Shown here: positions 17,013 to 26,071 of the stretch, piece after piece
Layout of the letters: each line of letters opens with the position of its first letter
Position numbering within the stretch: the first letter of the stretch is position 1
Assembly: GCA_001801625.1 (NCBI GenBank)
Contig: MGYE01000082.1
Coordinates: 33,536-70,669 of the forward strand
DNA length: 37,134 nucleotides
Reading direction: 5' to 3'
DNA from: Gammaproteobacteria bacterium RIFCSPHIGHO2_12_FULL_42_10
GTDB taxonomy: Bacteria > Pseudomonadota > Gammaproteobacteria > DSM-16500
Translations under genes and position numbers: made by a program
Notes under the pieces: generated by a model
Databases searched by the model: none
What the model was told of the DNA's origin: nothing
The model's input: the letters and a program-made list of their open reading frames with translations, nothing else

Positions 17013-17776
17013 CGCCTATCATTGATGTCAGCCATTTGAAAATTAAGAAAGGTGGCCATTGGGTACATAATGACCTTAATCTCACTGTGAATCGTGGAGA
17101 AATATTAGGTATTGTGGGGGGGAGTGGTTGCGGTAAAACAACTTTGTTGCGTGCGATGATTGCGCTCACGAAACCAGATTCTGGTACGATTTCTATTTTT
17201 AATGAAAATCTATTTAAAGTGTCTGCAGAAAAATTATTAGCTGTGCAGTGCAGATTTGGCGTTTTATTTCAAGAAAATGCTTTATTTAGCTCGCTTAACT
17301 TATTGGAAAATATATCATTTCCTCTGTGTGAGCATACTTTGCTTGATAAACAATCGATTGAGCGATTGGCTTTATTGAAAATTGTGATGACAGGACTTCT
17401 GCCAAAGACGGCAGCGCAATATCCCGCTGAATTAAGTGGCGGAATGTTGCGGCGCGCAGGACTTGCAAGAGCGCTTGCATTGGACCCAGAATTACTATTT
17501 TTAGATGAACCGACAGCGGGTCTTGATCCGGTTACCGCAACAGGTTTTGATGAGTTATTATTAACGTTAAAGCATTCAATGAATTTAACAGTTGTGATTG
17601 TGACGCATGATCTTGACACGTTATGGACCATTACAGATCGCGTTGCTTTTCTGGGAGAAGGAAGGGTGTTATGTGTGGATAAGATGTCACAGTTAGTGAC
17701 TCATCCCCATCCTTTAATTCAAGTTTTTTTTAGCGGCCCACGAGGTAGACGAGCAGAAGATGGACAAAAACATTAA
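17009..17776 (+). CDS. mlaF: MlaF-family lipid ABC transporter ATP-binding protein
   Basis: Walker A GGSGCGKTT, signature LSGGMLRRAGLARALA, Walker B LLFLDEPTAGLDPV; ATGA overlap with the permease. Confidence 0.94.
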   Translation: MTPIIDVSHLKIKKGGHWVHNDLNLTVNRGEILGIVGGSGCGKTTLLRAMIALTKPDSGTISIFNENLFKVSAEKLLAVQCRFGVLFQENALFSSLNLLENISFPLCEHTLLDKQSIERLALLKIVMTGLLPKTAAQYPAELSGGMLRRAGLARALALDPELLFLDEPTAGLDPVTATGFDELLLTLKHSMNLTVVIVTHDLDTLWTITDRVAFLGEGRVLCVDKMSQLVTHPHPLIQVFFSGPRGRRAEDGQKH

Positions 17777-18488
17777 TTACACATTAGTGGGTGCATTCAT
17801 GATTGTGCTGATTTCGGCTATCGTGCTCGCCATTATTTGGCTTTCATCGGGTCTCAGCTTAACTCATTTTAAAACTTATATCATTTATATGCAGGAATCT
17901 GTTTCTGGATTAAGCATTGATTCACCGATTGAATTTAATGGTGTCGATGTTGGCACGGTGAGCGATATCGAGCTTGATGCGCTTAATCCGAAGCGTGTGA
18001 AAGTAGAGCTCAATATTCATAGTTCAACGCCTGTGACGCAAGGCACCGTTGCGACTTTAAATACCCGTGGTTTTACGGGGATCACTTATGTTGCATTAAA
18101 AGATGTGAGTCTTGATTTGCGCCCACTGGTGACGCCTAAAGGCGAGCTTTATCCTGTAATCAAGACGGGACCTTCTTTATTTTTGCGTATTGATACGGCG
18201 CTACAACAGTTATCATCTAATTTGCACGATGTGACGCAATCTATTCAATTGGTATTGGATAAAGAAAATCAGCTCGCTATTAAAAAGATTCTTAATAATA
18301 TGCAAAGTATTACAGCAACATGGGCTAGCAATGATAATCAAATTTTACCCATGGCGTATCGTGCACTTTCTAATTTTAACGAAGCATCACGTAATTTGGC
18401 AGGCGTATCGGCTGAATTACAACAAAACCCATCCATGCTAATTCGTGGAAAAACGGCAGCACCTTTAGGGCCCGGAGAAACAAGATGA
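17760..18488 (+). CDS. mlaD: MCE-domain (MlaD/PqiB-like) substrate-binding protein
   Basis: N-terminal TM, then VSGLSIDSPIEFNGVDVGTVSDIEL...ATLNTRGFTGITYVALKD, a classical MCE domain. Confidence 0.92.
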   Translation: MDKNINYTLVGAFMIVLISAIVLAIIWLSSGLSLTHFKTYIIYMQESVSGLSIDSPIEFNGVDVGTVSDIELDALNPKRVKVELNIHSSTPVTQGTVATLNTRGFTGITYVALKDVSLDLRPLVTPKGELYPVIKTGPSLFLRIDTALQQLSSNLHDVTQSIQLVLDKENQLAIKKILNNMQSITATWASNDNQILPMAYRALSNFNEASRNLAGVSAELQQNPSMLIRGKTAAPLGPGETR

Positions 18489-19081
18489 AGCATTGTATTT
18501 TAGCCTGTGTTTTGGCAGTGACCATTTTACTGGCGGGTTGTTTTTCGCCTGTTTCAAGTGTGCCACATACCCTTTGTCTGCTAGATACTGTACCTACCCA
18601 TCTTGCAAGGCGCCATACTCAACCTGTGGCATTGCTTGTCATGCAGCCTGATACCGTGCCGCTTTATGATACCACCCAAATCATTTACACTGATCGAGCG
18701 CATGAAATTGGGTATTTTAGTCGTTATGTGTGGGCGGAGACACCTTCAAAAATGCTACTACCTTTAATTGTGCAAACGTTACAAGCGACACATTATTTTA
18801 GCTCTATTGCGACTGCACCTAGCATCAGCCAATTTAATTACGTACTGAAAGTACAGATACAAAAATTACAACAAAATTTAATTGCAAGGCACCCCATGGT
18901 AGAATTAGCTATTGAAGCGCAATTATATAGTCTTGCAGAAGATAGGATTGTCGCTGCGAAAAGCTGGCACATCACACAACCAATGCGCGCAGTGACACCT
19001 GAAAACGGTGTGATTGCTTTTAATCAAGCAACGAGTCATTGGCTCACGGAGCTTGCGTCATTTGTCACAACATCCGTTTAG
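18485..19081 (+). CDS. ABC-type transport auxiliary lipoprotein (PqiC-like)
   Basis: Lipobox LLAGC near the N-terminus, position after the MCE gene with ATGA overlap, and PqiC/YmbA-like layout. Confidence 0.78.
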   Translation: MKHCILACVLAVTILLAGCFSPVSSVPHTLCLLDTVPTHLARRHTQPVALLVMQPDTVPLYDTTQIIYTDRAHEIGYFSRYVWAETPSKMLLPLIVQTLQATHYFSSIATAPSISQFNYVLKVQIQKLQQNLIARHPMVELAIEAQLYSLAEDRIVAAKSWHITQPMRAVTPENGVIAFNQATSHWLTELASFVTTSV

Positions 19082-19095
19082 GAGCATGAACTCGT

Positions 19096-20517
19096 ATGCA
19101 GGAAATTCACAAAAAATATCTTAAATTCGACAAAAAAATTGTTATCATTGGATTTGGCAGTATTGGGCAAGCTGTTTTGCCGCTGATTTTTCGCCATTTT
19201 ATTATCACACCTGCACAAGTGACCGTTATCACAAAACATACGAATGGGTTAGCGGTTGCCGATGAATATGGCGTGGCTTGTCAATTGACTGCGCTTACAA
19301 AAGATAATTACCAATCTTTATTGGATCAAAAACTACAGGAAGGTGATTTTCTATTAAATGTGTCGGTTGACGTTTCAAGTGTTGATTTGATTAAATTTTG
19401 TCAGCAAAAAGGCGTGCTTTATTTGGATACTTGTATTGAGCCTTGGGAGGGCGGATATGTTGATCAGACGCTTTCTGCATCGGCGCGTTCAAACTATTCA
19501 TTGCGAGAGGCTGCCTTAAAATTAAAAAAACCAGGCGTTAAACAGCCTACTGCTGTTTTAACACATGGTGCTAATCCCGGCCTCGTTTCACATTTTGTCA
19601 AACAAGCGTTGATTAATATTGCACATGATCTTGGAAAAAACATCACGATTCCTAAAACGAGAGCTGAGTGGGCGAATCTTGCGAATCAATTGCAGATTAA
19701 AACCATTCATATCGCTGAACGTGATACACAAATCGCAGCAAGTTCAAAAAAGCCGAATGAATTTGTGAATACATGGTCAATTGATGGTTTTGTGTCGGAA
19801 GGTTTTCAGCCTGCGGAACTCGGTTGGGGTAGTCATGAACGCCACTTTCCAAGTGATGCCGTTCATCATAACTTTGGTTCGCAGTGCGCGATTTATCTTG
19901 ATCGTCCTGGCGCTTCTACACGTGTACGGACATGGACGCCGCTTGCAAGATCATTTCATGGTTTTTTAATTACACATAGCGAAGCGATTTCTATTTCAGA
20001 TTATTTAACGGTAGCTGATGACAAAGGCGTGCAATATCGTCCGACCGTGCATTACGCTTATCATCCTTGCGAAGATGCGGTTCTTTCAATTCATGAATTA
20101 GCAGGTAGAGAGTGGCAAAAACAAGCGACGCAACGCTTGTTGTCACACGACATCATTGATGGTATGGATGAATTAGGCGTGCTGCTTGCGGGACACGCTA
20201 AAGGTGCGTATTGGTTTGGTTCGCAATTATCCATTCATGAAGCGCGAAAATTGGTGCCTTATAATACGGCGACTAGTTTGCAGGTAGCGATTGGTGTGAT
20301 TGCTGGTATGGTTTGGGCCATCTCGCATCCTTTTAGCGGCATTGTGGAGCCTGAGGAGATTGACCACCAGTATATCATGAATATTACATTACCCTATCTT
20401 GGCTCAGTCGTTGGACATTATACGGACTGGACGCCACTTAAAGAGCGCGGAAAGTTATTTCGTGAAGCAATTGATTATGATGATCCATGGCAGTTTATTA
20501 ATGTGCGTGTGACATGA
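19096..20517 (+). CDS. hss: Homospermidine synthase
   Basis: IVIIGFGSIGQAVLPLIFRH; LDTCIEPWEGGYVD; LTHGANPGLVSHFVKQAL are characteristic of bacterial homospermidine synthase. Confidence 0.92.
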   Translation: MQEIHKKYLKFDKKIVIIGFGSIGQAVLPLIFRHFIITPAQVTVITKHTNGLAVADEYGVACQLTALTKDNYQSLLDQKLQEGDFLLNVSVDVSSVDLIKFCQQKGVLYLDTCIEPWEGGYVDQTLSASARSNYSLREAALKLKKPGVKQPTAVLTHGANPGLVSHFVKQALINIAHDLGKNITIPKTRAEWANLANQLQIKTIHIAERDTQIAASSKKPNEFVNTWSIDGFVSEGFQPAELGWGSHERHFPSDAVHHNFGSQCAIYLDRPGASTRVRTWTPLARSFHGFLITHSEAISISDYLTVADDKGVQYRPTVHYAYHPCEDAVLSIHELAGREWQKQATQRLLSHDIIDGMDELGVLLAGHAKGAYWFGSQLSIHEARKLVPYNTATSLQVAIGVIAGMVWAISHPFSGIVEPEEIDHQYIMNITLPYLGSVVGHYTDWTPLKERGKLFREAIDYDDPWQFINVRVT

Positions 20518-22106
20518 TTCTCATCAACCAACTCCATATGGCCTATGGCCAGAAATTGCTTTTTTTTGACGTCAACCTCGTATTAGCTGATCATGGGCAT
20601 TATGCCTTGGTGGGTGCAAATGGTGCTGGGAAATCGACCTTCTTTAAAGTGGTTACGGGAGAAGAAGAGCCGATTGCGGGCAATATTGCGACTCCAAAAG
20701 ACGCTACGATTGGTTGGTTAAAACAAGATCAATTTCAATATGAAAACACAATCATTACCGATATCGTCTTGCAGGGTAAACAAAAACTTTGGCAGGCGAT
20801 GGTTGCAAAAGAAAAATTACTACAGGGTAGTGAGTGGGATGAAAAAACAGCACATCGTTTTAGCAAACTAGAAGATACGATTGCAGAGCAAGGTGGATAT
20901 AGCGCAGTGCCCTTTGCTGAAAAATTATTGATTGGTCTTGGCATTCAAGCTGAGTATCATCAAAAGCCACTTTCTGCTTTGTCAGGCGGTTTTAAATTGC
21001 GCGTGCTATTAGCGCAAGCACTCTTTCAAGAACCTGATATTTTGTTACTTGATGAGCCAACCAACCATCTTGATATTATGACCATTCATTGGCTAGAAAA
21101 ATATTTAAAAAATGAATTTCGTGGCATGGTTATTTTTATTTCGCACGATGTCGCCTTTATTGACCGACTTGCGGATTATATTTTGGATATCGACTATGGT
21201 GAAATTCGACAATATAGTGGCAATTACAATAAATTTTTAGCTGAAAAAAAGCTGATTGAAGATCAAAAATTACTTGCTAAACAAAGCGCAGAGCAAAAAA
21301 TTGCAGAGATGCAAAAATTTGTTGATCGCTTTAAAGCAGGCACGCGGTCGAGACAAGCTCAATCTCGCGCTAAAATGATCGATAAAATCGAACTGCCAGA
21401 TACTAAAAATAGCTCGCGTGCTTGGCCGCAATTTAACTTTAAGCCGAACCGTCCATCTGGAAAATTAGTTTTGCGCGCGAATGATTTAGGGATGCAATTT
21501 TCAAATAAGCCATTGTTTTCAAAATTACATTTTGAAATTGCACGTGGTGAACGGGTTGCTATTATTGGTGAGAATGGTATTGGTAAATCAACTTTAATTA
21601 AAATTTTGTTGGGGAAATTTCCACAAACAGAAGGGCAGGTGGAGTGGGGTGCTGAAACACATATTAGTTATTTTTCGCAGGACCATCATGATTTACTGCG
21701 AGAGCATCAAAGAGTATTGGATTGGCTTGAAGGTATTGTAAAGCAGGGTAATGAGCAGCTCATTAGAAAAACATTGGGTCAGGTTTTATTTAAGAAAGAA
21801 GATGTTGAAAAAGATATTTTATCATTGAGTGGTGGTGAGGCGGCGCGATTATTATTAGCTAAAATGATTTTAGAGCCAAGCAATGTGTTGGTATTAGATG
21901 AGCCGACTAATCATTTGGATATTGAAGCGACCGAAAGCCTTGCGGATGCTCTGAGAAATTATACAGGCTCATTAATTTTTGTTAGCCATGATCGACACTT
22001 TCTTAGTAAAATAGCGAATCGCGTTTTATACATTTCACATCATCATCAGCTGATTGATTTTAAAGGTAGCTTTGCTGAGTTTGAAGCGTTGTATGAGGAT
22101 AAATAA
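20514..22106 (+). CDS. ybiT: ABC-F family ATPase (YbiT-like)
   Basis: Two ABC domains (GANGAGKST / LSGGFKLRVLLAQAL; GENGIGKST / LSGGEAARLLLAKM) with an ABC-F linker; 530 aa. Confidence 0.88.
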   Translation: MILINQLHMAYGQKLLFFDVNLVLADHGHYALVGANGAGKSTFFKVVTGEEEPIAGNIATPKDATIGWLKQDQFQYENTIITDIVLQGKQKLWQAMVAKEKLLQGSEWDEKTAHRFSKLEDTIAEQGGYSAVPFAEKLLIGLGIQAEYHQKPLSALSGGFKLRVLLAQALFQEPDILLLDEPTNHLDIMTIHWLEKYLKNEFRGMVIFISHDVAFIDRLADYILDIDYGEIRQYSGNYNKFLAEKKLIEDQKLLAKQSAEQKIAEMQKFVDRFKAGTRSRQAQSRAKMIDKIELPDTKNSSRAWPQFNFKPNRPSGKLVLRANDLGMQFSNKPLFSKLHFEIARGERVAIIGENGIGKSTLIKILLGKFPQTEGQVEWGAETHISYFSQDHHDLLREHQRVLDWLEGIVKQGNEQLIRKTLGQVLFKKEDVEKDILSLSGGEAARLLLAKMILEPSNVLVLDEPTNHLDIEATESLADALRNYTGSLIFVSHDRHFLSKIANRVLYISHHHQLIDFKGSFAEFEALYEDK

Positions 22107-22118
22107 CGATAGGCTTTA

Positions 22119-22148
22119 ATATTCCTGTAAATGTGATTACAGGAATAT
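22119..22148. terminator. 12-bp perfect hairpin between the ABC-F and SulP genes
   Basis: ATATTCCTGTAA (22119-22130), loop ATGTGA, TTACAGGAATAT (22137-22148); no clear T-tract. Confidence 0.5.
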
Positions 22149-22260
22149 GCTGATTAATGTAATCGGTTGCTAGGACTGAGCATTATTTGACGTTAGACCG
22201 CAATGCCATTTAGAATAAAATAATGATGTTTTATTAATATAGGTTAGACGATCAATTACG

Positions 22261-23928
22261 ATGCTAGCCATCAAAGATGCCTATTTATCGGGGTTATTTC
22301 GATATTCAAACTGGTGGCGAAATATCACTGCGGGTGTGATTGTTGGTATTGTCGCGCTCCCACTTGCAATGGCCTTTGCGATCGCAACTGGCGTTAAACC
22401 TGAGCAAGGTTTGTATACGGCGATTAGCGCTTCATTGCTAGTGGGTATTTTTGGCGGTAGCCGAGTACAAATCGCAGGCCCCACTGGCGCATTTATCGTT
22501 ATTTTAGCCAATATTACTGCACATTACGGCATCAATGGATTGCAAATCTCTACGTTATTGGCGGGATTTATATTAATTTTAATGGGCACTGTTAAATTAG
22601 GAAGTGTCATTAAATTCATTCCTGATCCCGTTATTATTGGATTTACAACAGGCATTGGGTTGATTATTTTTGTTGGTGAGTGGAAAGATTTCTTTGGGCT
22701 GCCATTGCATCTTCCCTTAGAGATGCATTTTCATCAAAAATGCTATCTATTGCTAAAATCGCTCCCCCAGCTAGATTGGCAAACAACAAGCCTTGCGGCT
22801 CTTAGTTTGGCCCTGCTCGTACTGACACCCAAATTAATTAAACGACTACCTGGCCCCTTAGTTGTCCTGATGATGGCAACATCTATACAAACCATCTTTA
22901 AGTTTGACCATGTTGCAACATTAGGTAATACTTTTGGTAAATTTTCAAGTCAATTACCCTCTTTCCATCTACCTTCATTTTCATTAAATAATGTGATTGA
23001 GTTAATCATGCCAGCCTTTACCATTGCTCTATTGGGTGCAATTGAATCGCTCTTATCTGCAACAGCAGCAGATAGCATGATAAGAGTTCGGCATTACCCT
23101 AACCAAGAATTGATTGGTCAAGGGATTGCAAATATTGTTTCACCGCTTTTTGGTGGATTTGCGGCGACAGGTGCTATTGCAAGAACGGCAACCAATATTC
23201 GCAGTGGTGGAAATAGCCCTATCGCTGCTATTGTGCATGCCCTGTTTTTGTTGCTAGTCATTCTATTATTATCCCCTTTAGCAACAAATATCCCTTTATG
23301 CGCATTGGCTGCCATTCTATTTATGGTTGCATACAATATGAGTGATGTGCCGCATTTCATCCGCACCATCAAAAATGCGCCTGCTTATGATGTTTTCGTA
23401 ATGTTAGCCACTTTTGTATTGACCGTTTTCGTTAACTTAGTGGTCGCAGTGAATGTGGGCGTTATTTTAGCAATGTTATTTTTTATCAGTCGTATGCATC
23501 AATTGGTGCATGTAGAATTACAACATGGCGAACAGCTTTCTCATGAATTGAATAGTAATGAATTGTCATTATTATCGAATGACATACTAATTTATTCAAT
23601 CCAAGGTCCTTTTTTCTTTGGCGTTGCAGAAAAAATTGAGCACGCGCTTTCCGTGACGCACAATGACCCCAAAATTATCATTTTTAGATTGAAAGATGTG
23701 CCTTTTATGGATATGACTGGACTTGAGACATTTTATGAAATTATTAGTGAATATTGTAAACGTGATGTTAGAGTGTATCTCTGTGAGGCAAATACTCGCA
23801 TTACACAGAAATTAATAGGCCTTCATATTTTGCCGATGATAGAGAATAATAACATTTTTAAAACATTGTCAGAAACCATACAAATGATCGCTTTGGAAAA
23901 CAATAAATTACAAGTTGAATGCGTATAA
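22261..23928 (+). CDS. SulP family anion transporter (C-terminal STAS domain)
   Basis: AGVIVGIVALPLAMAFAIATGVKPEQGLYTAISASLLVGIFGGSRVQIAGPTGAFIVI; C-terminal STAS LKDVPFMDMTGLETFYEII. Confidence 0.93.
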   Translation: MLAIKDAYLSGLFRYSNWWRNITAGVIVGIVALPLAMAFAIATGVKPEQGLYTAISASLLVGIFGGSRVQIAGPTGAFIVILANITAHYGINGLQISTLLAGFILILMGTVKLGSVIKFIPDPVIIGFTTGIGLIIFVGEWKDFFGLPLHLPLEMHFHQKCYLLLKSLPQLDWQTTSLAALSLALLVLTPKLIKRLPGPLVVLMMATSIQTIFKFDHVATLGNTFGKFSSQLPSFHLPSFSLNNVIELIMPAFTIALLGAIESLLSATAADSMIRVRHYPNQELIGQGIANIVSPLFGGFAATGAIARTATNIRSGGNSPIAAIVHALFLLLVILLLSPLATNIPLCALAAILFMVAYNMSDVPHFIRTIKNAPAYDVFVMLATFVLTVFVNLVVAVNVGVILAMLFFISRMHQLVHVELQHGEQLSHELNSNELSLLSNDILIYSIQGPFFFGVAEKIEHALSVTHNDPKIIIFRLKDVPFMDMTGLETFYEIISEYCKRDVRVYLCEANTRITQKLIGLHILPMIENNNIFKTLSETIQMIALENNKLQVECV

Positions 23929-25217
23929 TGGATAACACAATAAAAGCTAAGCCCTACCCTCTTTTTGACACGCTAGAGCAATTGCAGGAACAATACAAGC
24001 AGTGCCAAGCAAATGACTCAAAACAAATTATCGCAGTTTGGCTAAACCAATGTTTTGCCGGCGCAGATTTTGAATTGCCCCATTATGCTCATCGGGATTA
24101 TCTGCATGTTTTAAATTTTCTCTATAGTTATCGGGGAAGCGTAGATACTTTTAATGCTTATCGTCGCGAATTAGAGCGAATGATTCAGTGGGGTTGGCTG
24201 ATTCAAGATCAATCCATCTTAAAACTCAAAAGAGCTGAGATTGAAACGTTTATTGAATTTTGTCGCAATCCACATCAGCGCTGGATTGGCATTAAAACAG
24301 TTTCTCGATTTATAGATAAAAATGGACAACGTCATGTTAATCCACTGTGGCGTCCTTTTGTTGTCAAGGTTTCTAAAAAATTATTTCAAGATGGCGAGCG
24401 TGCGGAAAAAATTGATTTTCAATTATCAGCGACAGGCATTAAACAAACATTTGCAATTTTGGGTAGTTTTTACAATTATTTAATTCAGGAAGAGATTACT
24501 GAAATTAATCCCGTTTTACAAATTAGGCAAAAAAGTAAATTTATTCGCAAAACACAGAGTACGCCTATGGTGAGGCGATTGTCTGATATTCAGTGGAAAG
24601 CGGTGATAGAAACAGCCGTTATATTAGCTGAGGAAAATCCCGCTCAACATGAGCGTACCTTATTTATTATGAATGCACTGTACGGTATGTATCTTCGCGT
24701 TTCGGAGCTCACTGCTACGAAACGCTGGATCCCAACAATGCGCGATTTTTTTAGAGATGCAAATGGGGATTGGTGGTTTAAAACAGTTGGAAAAGGCAAT
24801 AAATTGAGGCAAATCGCAGTCAGCGAAGCGATGTTACTAGCACTTAAACGTTGGAGGAAACATTTAAATCTCACGCCCCTACCCTCGCTTGATGAGCAAA
24901 CCGCTCTTATTCCAAAAATAATTGGCAAAGGCCCTATTGAAAGTACACGCGCTATTCGCAATATCGTGCAAATATGTTTCGATAAAGCGGTTGAAAGTCT
25001 CATAGCTGACAATAAAAATGAAGAAGCGGATTTATTACGTTCCGCGACAGTACACTGGTTGCGACATACGGGTATTTCAGATGATGTAAAAATTAGACCT
25101 CGAGAACATGTTCGCGATGATGCAGGTCACAGCTCGAGCGCTATTACAGATAGATATATTGATGTGGAATTACGTGAACGTGCAAAATCGGCTGCTAAGA
25201 AAAAGATCAAGCAATAA
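23919..25217 (+). CDS. Tyrosine recombinase / site-specific integrase
   Basis: R..K..HxxR..H..Y set recognisable: LRVSELTA, VGKGNKLRQI, HWLRHTG, DAGHSSSAITDRYID. Alternative start ATG 23928. Confidence 0.9.
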   Translation: MRIMDNTIKAKPYPLFDTLEQLQEQYKQCQANDSKQIIAVWLNQCFAGADFELPHYAHRDYLHVLNFLYSYRGSVDTFNAYRRELERMIQWGWLIQDQSILKLKRAEIETFIEFCRNPHQRWIGIKTVSRFIDKNGQRHVNPLWRPFVVKVSKKLFQDGERAEKIDFQLSATGIKQTFAILGSFYNYLIQEEITEINPVLQIRQKSKFIRKTQSTPMVRRLSDIQWKAVIETAVILAEENPAQHERTLFIMNALYGMYLRVSELTATKRWIPTMRDFFRDANGDWWFKTVGKGNKLRQIAVSEAMLLALKRWRKHLNLTPLPSLDEQTALIPKIIGKGPIESTRAIRNIVQICFDKAVESLIADNKNEEADLLRSATVHWLRHTGISDDVKIRPREHVRDDAGHSSSAITDRYIDVELRERAKSAAKKKIKQ

Positions 25218-25220
25218 GGT

Positions 25221-25406
25221 CTCCGCCCTTCTGGCCGGAGTAATTTAGGTCAGGACAAGGTTTGCACCTCGCCCTGACCCGCGCCATTTATGCCGGCTTC
25301 GGGCGGCACTCCTTCCGCCCTAAAGGGCGGGGTTTTAGACCAAAAAGCTATTTTGATAAACCACCCCGCGCCGGGATTCGCTATTCTTATGCCGCCTTGC
25401 GGTGGC
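25221..25406. repeat. GC-rich cluster of hairpins
   Basis: CTCCG..CGGAG (25221-25240); GGTCAGG..CCTGACC (25248-25279) with nested AGGT/ACCT; GCCGGC-TTCG-GGCGGC (25292-25307); CCGCCC-TAAA-GGGCGG (25315-25330) then GGTTTTAG; CCCG-CGC-CGGG (25365-25375); GCCGCC-TTGC-GGTGGC (25391-25406). Confidence 0.7.
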
Positions 25407-25686
25407 GTACAAATACTTTTATTTTTGGACGTTTATGTCTTTTTTCTTCTTTCCAAAGATCGTACTGTTGTTGTAAATTGAGCCAGCTTTCTGGTGTTGT
25501 AGCAAACGCTTTTGCCAATCGAATAGCCATGCCAGGACTTACACCAAATTTACCATTGACTAGTTCTGACAAAGATTTACGTGACACCCCGATCCCTTTC
25601 GCAATTTCGACGATTGTCAAATTGAGTGGTTCGATGTAAAGCTCTTTTAAGATTTCACCCGGATGTGGTGGATTGTGCATATGCAT
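25387..25686 (-). CDS. higA: HigA-family XRE antitoxin
   Basis: [72 protein letters not shown] is classic HigA/VapI. Confidence 0.93.
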   Translation of the reverse strand: MHMHNPPHPGEILKELYIEPLNLTIVEIAKGIGVSRKSLSELVNGKFGVSPGMAIRLAKAFATTPESWLNLQQQYDLWKEEKRHKRPKIKVFVRHRKAA

Positions 25687-25713
25687 GTTAATACCTCGTA
25701 AAATAATTTCAAA

Positions 25714-25992
25714 TTAATGGTAGTCTAAATAGTCAACGTCATAGGCATTTTCATTATCAAACCGAAATATTATTCTCCAATTCCCGCTTATGCTGACCGC
25801 CCAATACCCTCGTTTTCCACTCTTTAATGGATGCAGATTGGAACCAGGAAAATTCATATCACCAGCTGAAACACTGGTGTTAAGCTTGGCCAGAACTAAT
25901 CGTAACTTATTAACATGATTTCGATTAATTTTAGCGGTACTTCCGTCCAAGAAGAACAATTCTAGACCTTTATGTTTGAAATTCCTTATCAT
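25714..25992 (-). CDS. higB: HigB/RelE-family toxin
   Basis: MIRNFKHKGLELFFLDGS...HPLKSGKRGYWAVSISGNWRIIFRF; immediately upstream of higA. Confidence 0.93.
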   Translation of the reverse strand: MIRNFKHKGLELFFLDGSTAKINRNHVNKLRLVLAKLNTSVSAGDMNFPGSNLHPLKSGKRGYWAVSISGNWRIIFRFDNENAYDVDYLDYH

Positions 25993-26071
25993 AATAAAGT
26001 ATAACGCATAACGTGACGCATGTCAAATGCCATTTTTTGCTCATCCCGGCACGGGGTGTAAATAGGGTGGA

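Noticed and set aside
17269-17631. 120-aa antisense ORF within mlaF
   Set aside because: Antisense to a strongly supported gene; low-complexity composition typical of shadow ORFs.
23924-23929. TATAAT at the recombinase start
   Set aside because: Overlaps the alternative ATG; transcription would start inside the ORF.
24644-25012. 122-aa antisense ORF in the recombinase gene
   Set aside because: Shadow ORF of the recombinase; no recognisable domain.
25262-25639. 125-aa plus-strand ORF ([36 protein letters not shown]...)
   Set aside because: Spans the hairpin island and then runs antisense to higA; no SD; probably read-through of repeat sequence rather than a gene.
23919-25992. Integron-like layout (integrase, hairpins as attC, TA cassette)
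   Set aside because: Recombinase and TA genes converge rather than diverge, there is only one cassette-like unit, and no attC core (GTTRRRY) was recognised; not supported.
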